The notes under the pieces: generated by a model
What the model saw: the letters and a program-made list of their open reading frames with translations, nothing else
The model's database searches: none
Told to the model about the DNA's origin: nothing
Shown here: piece by piece, positions 16,910 to 25,671 of the stretch
Layout: every line of letters begins with the position of its first letter
How positions within the stretch are numbered: position 1 is the first letter of the stretch
Position numbers and translations under genes: made by a program
Assembly: GCA_024207135.1 (NCBI GenBank)
Contig: CP042428.1
Location: 2,356,001-2,420,000, forward strand
Source of the DNA: Arthrobacter sp. C2
GTDB taxonomy: Bacteria; Actinomycetota; Actinomycetes; Actinomycetales; Micrococcaceae
DNA length: 64,000 bases
Direction: 5' to 3'

Positions 16910-17799
16910 GCATCGAGAGGCAGGAACTGCCCCCGGGCGACCCGGTGCTGGCCCAACACACCGCGAAGCGACCGGCACCCGGCACCCGGGGGCTGCGGGC
17001 GGTTGCAGCGCGCCTGCCGCTGCTGCTTTCGGCCGCGGTGCTGGCCTTCTTCGTGCTCGCGGCGCTTCTCCCGAATGTCCTGGCACCCTTTGACCCGTTG
17101 GCCATCAACCCCGTCGACGCGTTTTCGCCTCCCGGGGCGGCCCACCTGCTGGGCACCGACGAGTCCGGCCGCGACATCTACTCCCGGATCATCCACGGCG
17201 CCCGGCCCTCGCTGCTGATCGGGGCCGCGGCCACCGCGATCGGCCTGGGCCTGGCCCTGCTGCTGGGCACGATTGCCGGCTTCGGCGGCAAGTGGCTGGA
17301 CTTCGGGGTGGGCCGCATCCTGGAGGTGCTCTTCGCACTGCCCGGCCTGCTGCTGGCCCTGGTGTTCATCGCGCTGGCCGGGCCCGGGGTCGGGACCACG
17401 GTGGTGGCCGTCGGGCTGACCACCGCGCCGGGGTACGCGCGGATGATCCGAGCGCAGATCATCGCGCTGCGCACCTCCCCCATGGTCGAGGCCGCCACGG
17501 TGCTGGGCCGCTCCCGCGCGAAGATCCTGGCCACGCATATCCTGCCCAACGCGCTGGCGCCGATCGCGGTGCTGGGCACCCTGGGGCTGGGGCAGGCGGT
17601 GGTCTGGGCCGCGTCGCTGAGCTTCCTGGGCCTGGGCTCCCCTCCCCCGGCCCCCGAATGGGGCGCCATGCTCTCGGCCGGGCGCACCTACCTGGCCCTG
17701 GCCTGGTGGATGACGTTCTTCCCCGGCCTGGCCATCGTGCTGGTGGCTGCGGCCTCCACCGTGCTTTCCCGCGCGCTGAAAACGGCAGGTGCCCGATGA
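16906..17799 (+). CDS. Peptide-type ABC transporter permease, DppC-like
   Basis: 297-aa second permease. It has one N-terminal membrane helix, the conserved LLGTDESGRDIYSRIIHGAR block typical of DppC/OppC, and the EAA loop VEAATVLGRSRAKILATHILPNALAP. The ATG overlaps the stop of the preceding permease by 4 nt, and its own stop overlaps the ATPase start the same way. The start is therefore well fixed, although the reading frame is open much further upstream. Confidence 0.93.
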   Translation: MSIERQELPPGDPVLAQHTAKRPAPGTRGLRAVAARLPLLLSAAVLAFFVLAALLPNVLAPFDPLAINPVDAFSPPGAAHLLGTDESGRDIYSRIIHGARPSLLIGAAATAIGLGLALLLGTIAGFGGKWLDFGVGRILEVLFALPGLLLALVFIALAGPGVGTTVVAVGLTTAPGYARMIRAQIIALRTSPMVEAATVLGRSRAKILATHILPNALAPIAVLGTLGLGQAVVWAASLSFLGLGSPPPAPEWGAMLSAGRTYLALAWWMTFFPGLAIVLVAAASTVLSRALKTAGAR

Positions 17800-19436
17800 A
17801 TGCCACCGCACCGCTCCTGCGCGTCGAAAACCTCGACGTCGCCTTCGGCGAAACCCCAGTTGTCTTGGACGTTTCCTTCACCGTCAACCCCGGTGAATGC
17901 CTGGCGCTGGTCGGTGAATCCGGCTCCGGAAAGTCGGTGACGGCACGTTCGCTGATTGGTTTGGCCGGGCCGGGATCCACCGTGCGCGCCAACGCGCTGG
18001 AGGTGGCGGGCGTCGATGCCCGGGGCCTGTCCCAGCGTGCCTGGCGCTCCATCCGCGGCAAGCGGGTGGGGTTCATCCTTCAGGATGCGCTCACCTCGCT
18101 CGATCCCCTGCGCAAGATCGGCAAGGAAATCGACGATGCGCTGCGTTTGCACGGCTCCGGCTCCGGGGCCGCGCGGGCGGCCCGCGTCGTCGAGCTGCTC
18201 GAAGCGGTGGGGCTGGATGACCCGGTGCGCCGTGCCTCGCAGCGCTCGGGCGAGCTGTCCGGCGGCATGCGCCAGCGCGCCTTGATCGCCTCGGCCATCG
18301 CGCTGGACCCCGCCCTGGTCATCGCCGACGAGCCGACCACGGCGCTGGATGCGACGATTGCCGCGCAGGTCATGGACCTGCTCGGCGGTCTGCGCGCCGC
18401 CGGATCCGGCATGCTGCTGATCAGCCACGACCTGGCCGCGGTGGCCAATCTCGCCGATTCGATCGCGGTGATGCAGGGCGGGCGGATCGTCGAGTCCGGG
18501 CCCGCGGAACGGATCCTGGGCGACCCGCAGCACCCGTACACGCGCGCGCTGCTGGCCGCTGTTCCCGCCGGCAAGCCCCGCTTCGCACCGCTCTCCCCCG
18601 CCTCCACGAGGGCTTCCACCCCGCTGCCCGACACGCCGCAAGAAAGCCAGGCCGGCGGCCGGCCGGTGCTGCGCGCCGAAGCGCTGTCCAAGAGCTTCAC
18701 GGTCCCCGGTGGCCCCGACTTCGCGGCCGTGAAGGACGTGGGCTTCGAGCTGCACGCCGGCCGCACCCTGGGCGTGGTGGGCGAATCGGGGTCGGGCAAG
18801 ACCACCACGGCCCGCATGGCCCTGGGCCTGCTGGCCCCCGATGCCGGCACCGTGGAGCTCTTTGGCGAGCCCTGGAGCCAGGTGCCCGAGGCCGCCCGGC
18901 GCACGCGCCGCTCCGCGCTCGGCGCCATCTACCAGGACCCGCTGTCCTCCTTCGACCCGCGCCTGTCCGCCGGCGCCCTGCTGGCCGACGCCCTCAGCTT
19001 CGGGGCCACCCGCAACCCGCGCAAGCATGCGGCGAAGATCTCCGAGCTGCTCGCGCTGGTGGGCCTGGACAAGGACCTGGCCGGCCGGAACCCGGCAACG
19101 CTTTCCGGCGGGCAGCGCCAGCGCCTGGCCATTGCCCGGGCCCTGGCCCCGAACCCGCGGGTGCTGATCTGCGACGAGCCGGTCTCCGCGCTGGATGTCT
19201 CCATCCAGGCGCAGGTGCTGGATTTGCTCGATGACCTGCAGCGGCGGCTCGGCCTGTCCTACCTGTTCATCTCCCACGACCTGTCGGTGATCCGGCACAT
19301 GAGCGATGAGGTGCTGGTGATGCAGGGCGGGAAGATCGTGGAATCCGGGCCCACCGAAGCGGTGTTCACCGCCCCGGCCCACCCCTACACGCGGACCCTG
19401 CTCGCGGCCTCCCCGGGAGTGGTTTCGGGACGCTGA
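17796..19436 (+). CDS. Fused double-ATPase subunit of peptide-type ABC importer (DppD-DppF fusion)
   Basis: 546-aa cytoplasmic protein with two complete ATP-binding cassettes. First: Walker A GESGSGKS at 40-47, signature LSGGMRQ at about 154, Walker B LVIADEPTTALD and HPYTRALLAAVP at its end. A Ser/Pro-rich linker occupies about residues 265-288. Second: Walker A GESGSGKT at 329-336, signature LSGGQRQR, Walker B VLICDEPVSALD and HPYTRTLLAASP. Fusing the two subunits that are separate in Escherichia coli is common in actinobacteria. With the two permeases and the binding protein it makes a complete importer. Convergent with the CDF transporter gene, only 19 bp apart, with no clear terminator. 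Confidence 0.95.
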   Translation: MNATAPLLRVENLDVAFGETPVVLDVSFTVNPGECLALVGESGSGKSVTARSLIGLAGPGSTVRANALEVAGVDARGLSQRAWRSIRGKRVGFILQDALTSLDPLRKIGKEIDDALRLHGSGSGAARAARVVELLEAVGLDDPVRRASQRSGELSGGMRQRALIASAIALDPALVIADEPTTALDATIAAQVMDLLGGLRAAGSGMLLISHDLAAVANLADSIAVMQGGRIVESGPAERILGDPQHPYTRALLAAVPAGKPRFAPLSPASTRASTPLPDTPQESQAGGRPVLRAEALSKSFTVPGGPDFAAVKDVGFELHAGRTLGVVGESGSGKTTTARMALGLLAPDAGTVELFGEPWSQVPEAARRTRRSALGAIYQDPLSSFDPRLSAGALLADALSFGATRNPRKHAAKISELLALVGLDKDLAGRNPATLSGGQRQRLAIARALAPNPRVLICDEPVSALDVSIQAQVLDLLDDLQRRLGLSYLFISHDLSVIRHMSDEVLVMQGGKIVESGPTEAVFTAPAHPYTRTLLAASPGVVSGR

Positions 19437-19455
19437 GCCGGGTCCGGGGCGGGGA

Positions 19456-20601
19456 TCAGTTCCCCGGTTCCCGCACCAGCTCGGACTCGGCGTCCTCCCC
19501 CAGCGCATCCAGGCGCCGCGTTCCGGTCTGGACCAACACGTCATCGAGCTTGGGCAGCGCCCGGGCAACGGCCGCCTTGGCCTCCTCCACCGTGGCCTCG
19601 ACCTCGGAGAGGGCCGCGTCCCGGACCACGACCACGGCGGTGCAGTGCAGCCGGTGCCCGACCCAGCGCAACTGGATCCGCGGCGTTTGAACGATCCCGG
19701 GAACCGAGGCGAAGGCCTCCTCGGCCCGGGCCAGCAGGTCCGGCTCGATGCCGTCCATGAGCCGGCGCCCGATGCTGCGGATGGTGCCCACCAGCAGGAC
19801 GATGATGGCCGCGGAAATGAGCAGGCCCACGATGGGGTCGGCCAGCGGGAAGCCCAGCATCGCGCCGCCGGCGCCCAGCACGACTGCCAGGGAGGTGAAT
19901 CCGTCGGTGCGGGCGTGCACCCCGTCGGCAACCAGCGCGGCGGAGCCGATCCTGCGCCCGATCTTGATCCGGTACATCGCCACGGCCTCGTTGCCGATGA
20001 ATCCCACGACGCCTGCGGCCAGCACCCAGCCCAGGTGCGCCAGGGGTTGCGGGTGCAGCAGACGGTCGATCGACTGCCAGGCCGCCAGGACCGCGGACAG
20101 GGCCACCACGACCACGATGAACAACCCGGCCAGGTCCTCGGCCCGCCCGTAGCCGAAGGTGTAGCGCCGGTTGGCCGCACGGCGCCCGAGGATGAAGGCG
20201 ATCCACAGGGGCACGGCCGTCAGTGCGTCGGAGAGGTTGTGGATGGTGTCGGCCAGCAGGGCCACCGATCCGCTGAAACCCACCACGATGAATTGCAGGA
20301 CGGTGGTCGCCAGCAGGATGGCCAGGCTGACCTTTAGCGCCCGGATCCCTTGGATGTTGGATTCCAGGGCGTCGTCGATGGAATCGGCGGCGTCGTGGGT
20401 GTGCGGAACGAAGAGCTCGAACAGCCATCCGGTGAATCCGGATCGGTGCTTGTGGCCGTGTGCGCCATGGTCATGGCCGTGGTCATGGCCGTGGTCATGG
20501 CCGGCATGGTTGTGCTCGTGGTCATGCGGGTGGTCGTGGTGCCCTCCGGGCCCGTGATCGTGGCCGTGGTTCCCCGGCCCGGGGCCGTGTGCCGTGCTCA
20601 C
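19456..20601 (-). CDS. Cation diffusion facilitator, zinc-type exporter with His-rich N-terminus
   Basis: 381-aa metal/proton antiporter. Residues 12-52 form a His/Asp/Gly-rich tail with 19 histidines, a metal-buffering segment. The transport site is given by HNLSD in LLADTIHNLSDAL and HARTD in VADGVHARTDGF, the pattern of zinc-type CDF proteins. A cytoplasmic C-terminal domain follows (IQLRWVGHRLHCTAVVVV). The GTG start is fixed by its GTGA overlap with the stop of the ArsR gene. The ORF is open far upstream but that part lies antisense to nothing and over arsR, so it is rejected. Zinc is most likely; cadmium or cobalt are possible. Confidence 0.92.
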   Translation of the reverse strand: MSTAHGPGPGNHGHDHGPGGHHDHPHDHEHNHAGHDHGHDHGHDHGAHGHKHRSGFTGWLFELFVPHTHDAADSIDDALESNIQGIRALKVSLAILLATTVLQFIVVGFSGSVALLADTIHNLSDALTAVPLWIAFILGRRAANRRYTFGYGRAEDLAGLFIVVVVALSAVLAAWQSIDRLLHPQPLAHLGWVLAAGVVGFIGNEAVAMYRIKIGRRIGSAALVADGVHARTDGFTSLAVVLGAGGAMLGFPLADPIVGLLISAAIIVLLVGTIRSIGRRLMDGIEPDLLARAEEAFASVPGIVQTPRIQLRWVGHRLHCTAVVVVRDAALSEVEATVEEAKAAVARALPKLDDVLVQTGTRRLDALGEDAESELVREPGN

Positions 20602-20954
20602 TGTTGCCCCCGGGAATGGTGGGCGGGTGTGCCGCCCAGGGCGTGTTCGGCCTGGTGGATGGCGTCGACAACCAGTTGGCGCGCATGCTCGTTTTCCAGG
20701 CGGTAAAGCACCTTGGTCCCCTCCTGCCGGGTCGAGACCATGCGGGCCAGGCGCATCTTGGCCAGGTGCTGGGACACCGAAGCCGGGGATTTGCCCAGCA
20801 ACTCGGCCAGGGCACCGACCGCCATCTCCCCGGACCTCAAGGCCAGGATGATCCGCACCCGGGTGGCGTCCGCGAGCATGCTGAACACCTCCACCGCCAG
20901 TTCGACGTACTGGCTGTCGGCGTCCAGGGTGCATGCTTCGCTATCTGCATTCAT
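20598..20954 (-). CDS. ArsR/SmtB-family metal-responsive repressor
   Basis: 118-aa winged-helix repressor. Recognition helix region: VGALAELLGKSPASVSQHLAKMRLARMVSTRQEGTKVLYRL (residues about 55-95). Candidate metal ligands at the C-terminus are Asp and His in VVDAIHQAEHALGGTPAHH, resembling the alpha5 zinc site of SmtB/CzrA proteins. It precedes a zinc-type CDF exporter with a 4-nt overlap, so zinc relieving repression of its own operon is the straightforward model. No ribosome site is visible, and the start codon itself lies within a dyad, suggesting a leaderless transcript. Confidence 0.9.
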   Translation of the reverse strand: MNADSEACTLDADSQYVELAVEVFSMLADATRVRIILALRSGEMAVGALAELLGKSPASVSQHLAKMRLARMVSTRQEGTKVLYRLENEHARQLVVDAIHQAEHALGGTPAHHSRGQQ

Positions 20955-20964
20955 ACGCAGATAG
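20941..20964 (-). promoter_or_regulatory. ArsR operator overlapping the arsR start codon
   Basis: Perfect inverted repeat CTATCTGC, 8-nt spacer ATTCATAC, GCAGATAG. The arsR ATG (complement of 20952-20954) lies inside the spacer. The imperfect 12-2-12 style dyad is typical of ArsR/SmtB operators. Binding here would cover the transcription start. Confidence 0.75.
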
Positions 20965-21072
20965 TTGCATATACTGGTTGGGGATGGCAAGCATTGGCCC
21001 CTGCACGGTCAGGACCGGCGTGGCCAACCGAGCTGCGCACTGCCCCGGGAACCAAGTATTCTTGTATAACTT

Positions 21073-21102
21073 GTTACATTCTTTGATGTAACCATCTATC
21101 CT
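21073..21102 (+). promoter_or_regulatory. Dyad and -10 box before the ChrB-like gene
   Basis: Inverted repeat GTTACAT, spacer TCTTTG, ATGTAAC at 21073-21092, immediately followed by TATCCT at 21097-21102, which is 6 nt before the ATG. The dyad occupies the -35/-10 interval, so it is a likely operator of a leaderless promoter. ChrB-type proteins are themselves DNA-binding, so autoregulation is plausible. Confidence 0.55.
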
Positions 21103-21108
21103 TGCACC

Positions 21109-21702
21109 ATGACATGGTTGGTATTGATCGTTCGTTTGACCGGGGCCTCGTCGCGGCACCGCGTCGCCGTGTGGCGCGAACTGCGCCGCATCGGCGCAGC
21201 CCCCGTCTCCCAGGGGGTGTGGACCGTGCCCGACACCCCGCATTTCCAAGGCTCCCTCGCCAAGGTCCAGGACCTGGCGGCCAAGGGCGCGGGCGATGTC
21301 ATCGTGCTTTCCACGGCGACCGCCGGCGCACCCGGGCAGGAAGCGGTCGCCTCCGCCTTCCGAACCCTGCGGCTCGAGGAGTGGAAGGAGTTCTCCGCCG
21401 ACTGCGGCAAGTTCGAGGCCGAGATCGCCAAGGAGGTCCGCATCGAAAAGTTCACCCTGGCCGAGCTGGAGGAAGAAGAGCAGAGCCTGGAACGCCTGCG
21501 GCGGTGGCACCGCGATCTGAAGAGCCGCGACGTGCTGGAACTGGCCGAGGCCGGCGCGGCCGAAGAACACCTGAAGATCTGCGTCGCACGCCTCGAGGAG
21601 TATGCCGACATGGTCTATGCCCGGCTGCACAACGATGGTTCCCCGGACGAACAGGGAACCACGGATTCCGGGCGGGGCCGAGTCCCGCATGCCGTGGCTT
21701 GA
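21109..21702 (+). CDS. ChrB-like regulator (chromate-resistance ChrB domain)
   Basis: 197-aa protein with the ChrB N-terminal pattern: WLVLIVRLTGASSRHRVAVWRELRRIGA, then QGVWTVPDTPHF, the arrangement shared by ChrB and the PaaX core. The C-terminal half is strongly helical and acidic (LEEWKEFSADCGKFEAEIAKEV), with coiled-coil potential at about 115-150. ChrB proteins regulate or assist the chromate exporter ChrA in other bacteria; no chrA is present here. Instead the gene overlaps a DUF1232 gene by 14 nt and a DUF2127 gene follows, so it may control a membrane-protein operon. Whether it senses chromate is unknown. Confidence 0.75.
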   Translation: MTWLVLIVRLTGASSRHRVAVWRELRRIGAAPVSQGVWTVPDTPHFQGSLAKVQDLAAKGAGDVIVLSTATAGAPGQEAVASAFRTLRLEEWKEFSADCGKFEAEIAKEVRIEKFTLAELEEEEQSLERLRRWHRDLKSRDVLELAEAGAAEEHLKICVARLEEYADMVYARLHNDGSPDEQGTTDSGRGRVPHAVA

Positions 21703-22117
21703 GCCCCTGTTGGTCATCGGCGGCAGCGTGCTCCTGGCCTATGCGGTGGCACTGGCGTCCTTGTGGCTTTACGCGCGCAAGAACCCCGGGGCCGTCGCCC
21801 TGGGCGACGCCCTGAAATTGTTGCCCGACCTGCTCCGCTTCCTGGGCAGGCTCGTGTCGGACCGGGAATTGCCGCTGCGTCCGCGCCTGGCCCTGCTTTT
21901 CCTGCTCGCCTACCTCGCTTCCCCGATCGACCTGGTGCCGGACTTCATCCCGGTGATCGGATACGCCGACGACGTCCTGGTCGTGGCCCTGGTGCTGCGC
22001 CTGGTGGTTCGGGCCTCCGGGAGGCAGTCGCTGGAGAGGAACTGGACCGGGTCGTCGGCTGGCTTGCTGCTGGTCGAAAAGCTCGCGGGATTGGCCCCGG
22101 CGGCCCCTGCCGACTAG
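21689..22117 (+). CDS. DUF1232 (YkvA-like) membrane protein
   Basis: 142-aa protein. The N-terminus holds a hydrophobic helix (LLVIGGSVLLAYAVALASLWLY). The DUF1232 core follows: RPRLALLFLLAYLASPIDLVPDFIPVIGYADDVLVV, of which the central ASPIDLVPDFIPVIG is the family signature. The ATG lies inside the end of the upstream ChrB-like gene, a 14-nt overlap indicating coupled translation. Biochemical function of the family is unknown. Confidence 0.82.
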   Translation: MPWLEPLLVIGGSVLLAYAVALASLWLYARKNPGAVALGDALKLLPDLLRFLGRLVSDRELPLRPRLALLFLLAYLASPIDLVPDFIPVIGYADDVLVVALVLRLVVRASGRQSLERNWTGSSAGLLLVEKLAGLAPAAPAD

Positions 22118-22128
22118 GAGAAGCGCCC

Positions 22129-22638
22129 GTGAAAAAGCTCGACTGGTGGGGACGCCTGTTTTGGATCGGCGTCGTTGGCAAGGGCCTTGACGGACTGGCG
22201 GAAGTCATCGGCGGCCTGCTGCTGCTATTCGCCAGCCCCGGGACGTTGAACCACCTGGTGGTGCTGCTGACGCGCGAGGAGCTCTCCGAGGATCCCACGG
22301 ACTTCATCGCCACGCACCTGCTCCACGTGGCCGGCGGGCTGACCGACCAGGGGATCGCCTTCGCCGCCGTCTACCTGCTGATCCACGGCGCGGTGAAGAT
22401 CGTGCTGGTCACCGCGCTGCTGCGCAAGCAGTTCTGGGCCTACCCCTGGATGATTGCCATGTTGCTGGCCTTCATCGCCTACCAGGGGTACGAACTAGTT
22501 GTGGCGCCCACCGGCGGACTGTGGGCGCTGACCATCTTCAACGCCGCGGTCACGGTGCTGACCTGGCACGAATACCGCCGCCACAAGCGTCGGCACGACC
22601 TGGTCTCCGACCCGGCGCACCGCGTGGAGCCCGGCTGA
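22129..22638 (+). CDS. DUF2127 membrane protein
   Basis: 169-aa protein with about four membrane segments. Typical DUF2127 elements are KGLDGLAEVIGGLLLLF near residue 18, AVYLLIHGAVKIVLVTALL near the middle, and AFIAYQGYEL. The GTG start has AGGAG 8 nt upstream. It is the third gene of the operon with the ChrB-like and DUF1232 genes (11-nt gap), and it is convergent with benE, 40 bp apart. Role unknown. Confidence 0.82.
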   Translation: MKKLDWWGRLFWIGVVGKGLDGLAEVIGGLLLLFASPGTLNHLVVLLTREELSEDPTDFIATHLLHVAGGLTDQGIAFAAVYLLIHGAVKIVLVTALLRKQFWAYPWMIAMLLAFIAYQGYELVVAPTGGLWALTIFNAAVTVLTWHEYRRHKRRHDLVSDPAHRVEPG

Positions 22639-22678
22639 ACCGGCCCGGATACGCTCCCGGAACCGGTGCCCCGGCGGC

Positions 22679-23980
22679 TCAGCCCCGGGATTCGGTGGCC
22701 GGGACCTGCTGCTCCCGAATTGGGCCCACGGGGCTTTTCCGGCCGCGCGGATTCCGCAGGGCCGTCAGCACCAGATACACGGCCGCACCTGCCAACACGC
22801 CCCAGAACGGTGCCACGACGCCGAAGGGGGAAATGCCCGAGGCCGTGACGATCAGGGTGACCACGGCGGCCTCGATGGCCGCCGGCCCATGCCGCCCGGC
22901 ATCAAGCATGTCCAGCATCGACCCCTGCAACGCGCCCAGCAATGCCACCCCGGCCATGGCGGTGATCAGCTCGCCCGGCACCGCGTCAAAGAGGTCCAGG
23001 ATCGTGGCGCTGAACAACCCGAAGCCAATGAAGAACAGTCCACCGGCAACCCCTGCGACATAGCGCTTGGCCGGGTCCTCGTGGGCCTCGCGCCCGCAGC
23101 AGATTCCCGCGGTGATGGCCGCGAGGTTGATGGCGTGCGACCCGAACGGCGCAAAGAGCACGCTGGCCACGCAGGTGCCGGCCAGCAGCAGCCGGTCGTT
23201 GGGCTCATAGCCGCTGGTGCGCATCATGACCAGTCCAGGGCCGTTCTGTCCGGCCATCGTCACGATCAGCAACGGGATGGAAATGCCCATGATGGCCTGG
23301 ATGGAAAAGGTGGGAACCGTGAACAGCGGGCTGGTCAGCGCCAGCGACAGCTCCGGGGCCTGGGCCTGGCCGGCCGCCACCGACAGCAGCACGCCAACAA
23401 CCAGGGCACCTGGCACCGCGTACTTCGGGAACAGTCGCCGCCCGGCAAAATATGCCACCACCAATCCACCGGCGACCAGCGGCGAGGCAAGCACCGCCTG
23501 GGTCACGTTCAGGACGAACGGCAGCAGCACCCCGGCCAGGACGGCCGCAAGGATCGGCCGCGGAACCACGGCCAGCAATTTCCCGAACAGCCCGCTCAAA
23601 CTGAGCACCAGGCCCAGCAACCCGGCCACCAGGTAGGCCCCGACGGCCTCGGAGAATTCGTAGTCCCCCAGCACCGTCAGCAGCAGCGCCGCGCCAGGAA
23701 CGGACCAGGCCACCACGACGGGCTGGCGCGTAAACAGGCTCAGCACCAGGCCCACGATGCCGCTGCCCACCGATACCGCCCAGACCCAGGACGTGGTCTG
23801 CGCCGATTCGAGGCCCGCCCGCTCGGCGGCCTGGATGATGACCAGCATCGGGCCGGCATAGGAGACCGCCACGGCGATGAGGCCTGCACAGATCGCGCTG
23901 ATCGAGACATCTCCCCAGAACCCCGGGCGGCGGGCCTTTCGCCCGGTGGCTGCGGTTTCCTCGCGATGGCTGTCGGGCAC
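22679..23980 (-). CDS. benE: Benzoate/H+ symporter, BenE family
   Basis: 433-aa polytopic membrane protein that imports benzoate. BenE family features: SAICAGLIAVAVSYAGPMLVIIQAAE in the first helices, SWVWAVSVGSGIVGL, AWSVPGAALL, and the APFGSHAINLAAITAGICCG block with its His. Located beside and divergent from benABCD, as expected for a benzoate uptake gene. The start is uncertain: GTG at 23980 is chosen because AAAGG lies upstream and it removes an Arg-rich, non-BenE-like extension present in the longer ORF. Confidence 0.9.
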   Translation of the reverse strand: MPDSHREETAATGRKARRPGFWGDVSISAICAGLIAVAVSYAGPMLVIIQAAERAGLESAQTTSWVWAVSVGSGIVGLVLSLFTRQPVVVAWSVPGAALLLTVLGDYEFSEAVGAYLVAGLLGLVLSLSGLFGKLLAVVPRPILAAVLAGVLLPFVLNVTQAVLASPLVAGGLVVAYFAGRRLFPKYAVPGALVVGVLLSVAAGQAQAPELSLALTSPLFTVPTFSIQAIMGISIPLLIVTMAGQNGPGLVMMRTSGYEPNDRLLLAGTCVASVLFAPFGSHAINLAAITAGICCGREAHEDPAKRYVAGVAGGLFFIGFGLFSATILDLFDAVPGELITAMAGVALLGALQGSMLDMLDAGRHGPAAIEAAVVTLIVTASGISPFGVVAPFWGVLAGAAVYLVLTALRNPRGRKSPVGPIREQQVPATESRG

Positions 23981-24112
23981 GGGGCGGGCCGCCTTTCGGG
24001 TGGGGAATGCCCGGGCCCGTCGCCGGCGGCATGGCCGCGGTAAGGGCCCATGGCGCTTGGCCACCAACGCTACGGTGCCGGTGAACACCAGACAAATACC
24101 CAGAATAGTGTG

Positions 24113-24270
24113 ATTGATATCTCAATCCACTCAATGAACCCCACCCTTGGTCAAGCCTAGGCATATGCCCAGTGTGAGTTCGCGCACGTACTGGCATGGT
24201 GTAGATCATGGTTTCGCCACCCCAGCGGTGGACCCGGGCGCCAGCGCCCCTATGAAGGATGGAGCACACC
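24113..24270. promoter_or_regulatory. benE-benA divergent control region
   Basis: The 290-bp gap between the divergent benE and benA genes is locally AT-rich at 24090-24130. It has two dyads: ATTGA-TATC-TCAAT at 24113-24126 and the palindrome GGCATATGCC at 24160-24169. A candidate benA promoter pairs TTCGCG with TAGATC after 17 nt (ending near 24209). These are plausible sites for the LuxR-type activator encoded 6 kb downstream and for catabolite control. No binding motif for that activator is known to me, so the assignment is inference. Confidence 0.45.
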
Positions 24271-25671
24271 ATGACTGAAACTCTCAATGCAGTCTCGACC
24301 TTGCTCGACGACGCACTCGTCGACAGCCCGGAGACCGGCGTCTTCCGCGCCAACCGGAACATCTTCACCGACGAAGAGGTCTTCGAACTGGAGATGAAGC
24401 ACATCTGGGAGGGCAACTGGATCTACCTGGCCCACGAATCCCAGATCCCGAACATCGGCGACTACTTCACCACCAACATCGGCCGCCAGCCGATCGTGAT
24501 CTCGCGCAACAAGGAAGGCGTGCTCAACGCCCTCATCAACGCGTGCAGCCACCGTGGTGCGATGCTCTGCCGCCGCAAGACCGACAACCGCACCACGTTC
24601 ACCTGCCCCTTCCACGGCTGGACCTTCAACAACTCCGGCAAGCTGCTCAAGGTCAAGGACTCCCGCGGCGCCGGCTACCCGGAGGGCTTCAACAAGGACG
24701 GCTCGCACGACCTGACCAAGGTCGCCCGCTTCGAGTCCTACCGCGGCTTCCTCTTCGGCTCGCTGAACGCGGACGTCAAGCCGCTGACCGAGCACCTCGG
24801 CGAATCCACCAAGATCATCGACATGATCGTGGACCAGTCCCCCGAGGGACTTGAGGTCCTGCGCGGCTCCTCCACCTACACCTACGACGGCAACTGGAAG
24901 CTGCAGGCGGAAAACGGTGCCGACGGCTACCACGTCTCGGCCACTCACTGGAACTACGCCGCCACCCAGGCCCGCCGCGCGGCCGGCGAATCCTCCAACG
25001 ACACCAAGACCATGGATGCCGGTGGCTGGGACAAGCAGGAGGGCGGCTACTACTCCTTCGACAACGGCCACCTGCTGTTGTGGACCGAATGGCTGGACCC
25101 GGCCAACCGCCCGTTGGCCGAGAAGCGCGACGAACTGGTCGCCGCCCACGGCGAGGCCAAGGCCGACTGGATGATCGGTGTTTCCCGCAACCTCTGCCTG
25201 TACCCGAACGTGTACCTGATGGACCAGTTCTCCTCGCAGATCCGCGTCTTCCGCCCGGTGGCCGTCGACAAGACCGAGGTCACCATCTACTGCATCGCCC
25301 CGGTCGGCGAATCCGACGAGGCCCGCGCCAACCGCATCCGCCAGTACGAGGACTTCTTCAATGCCTCGGGCATGGCCACGCCGGACGACCTGGAGGAATT
25401 CCGTTCCTGCCAGAAGACCTACATGGCCACCGCCGCCAAGTGGAACGACCTTTCCCGCGGCCAGGCGCACCAGATCACCGGTCCCGACGAGAACGCCAAG
25501 AAGATCGGCCTGGAGCCGATTTCCTCCGGCGCCCGCACCGAGGACGAGGGCCTGTACCCGATCCAGCACGGCTACTGGTTGACCACCATGCGCGAGGCCG
25601 TCGCCGCCGAGGCGGCAAACACCACCAACGGAACCACCGAAAAGGGGCATGACATTGACTGCAACCACTGA
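24271..25671 (+). CDS. benA: Benzoate 1,2-dioxygenase, oxygenase alpha subunit
   Basis: 466-aa catalytic subunit converting benzoate to 1,2-dihydroxycyclohexa-3,5-diene-1-carboxylate. Rieske cluster ligands are Cys92 and His94 (ACSHRGAML) and Cys112 and His115 (TCPFHGW). The mononuclear iron site is [14 protein letters not shown] with His221 and His226 and the bridging Asp218. The start at the second ATG is preferred because GGAG is 6 nt upstream; an in-frame ATG 12 nt earlier would sit on the ribosome site. Its end overlaps benB by 23 nt. Gene order benABCD and adjacent transporters confirm the substrate as benzoate. Confidence 0.96.
   Translation: MTETLNAVSTLLDDALVDSPETGVFRANRNIFTDEEVFELEMKHIWEGNWIYLAHESQIPNIGDYFTTNIGRQPIVISRNKEGVLNALINACSHRGAMLCRRKTDNRTTFTCPFHGWTFNNSGKLLKVKDSRGAGYPEGFNKDGSHDLTKVARFESYRGFLFGSLNADVKPLTEHLGESTKIIDMIVDQSPEGLEVLRGSSTYTYDGNWKLQAENGADGYHVSATHWNYAATQARRAAGESSNDTKTMDAGGWDKQEGGYYSFDNGHLLLWTEWLDPANRPLAEKRDELVAAHGEAKADWMIGVSRNLCLYPNVYLMDQFSSQIRVFRPVAVDKTEVTIYCIAPVGESDEARANRIRQYEDFFNASGMATPDDLEEFRSCQKTYMATAAKWNDLSRGQAHQITGPDENAKKIGLEPISSGARTEDEGLYPIQHGYWLTTMREAVAAEAANTTNGTTEKGHDIDCNH

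Noticed and set aside
17688-20180. 830-codon open frame on the minus strand across the ABC ATPase and CDF genes
   Set aside because: It is antisense to a clear two-cassette ATPase, rich in Gly/Arg/Gln with no domain, and is a by-product of high GC at third positions.
20455-20530. Short tandem repeats (GTGGTCATGGCC-like), possible CRISPR or VNTR
   Set aside because: They encode the His-Asp-Gly tail of the CDF protein; no spacer structure.
24215-24236. CCACC-N5-GGTGG hairpin before benA as a riboswitch or terminator
   Set aside because: The stem is only 5 bp and lacks conserved aptamer features.
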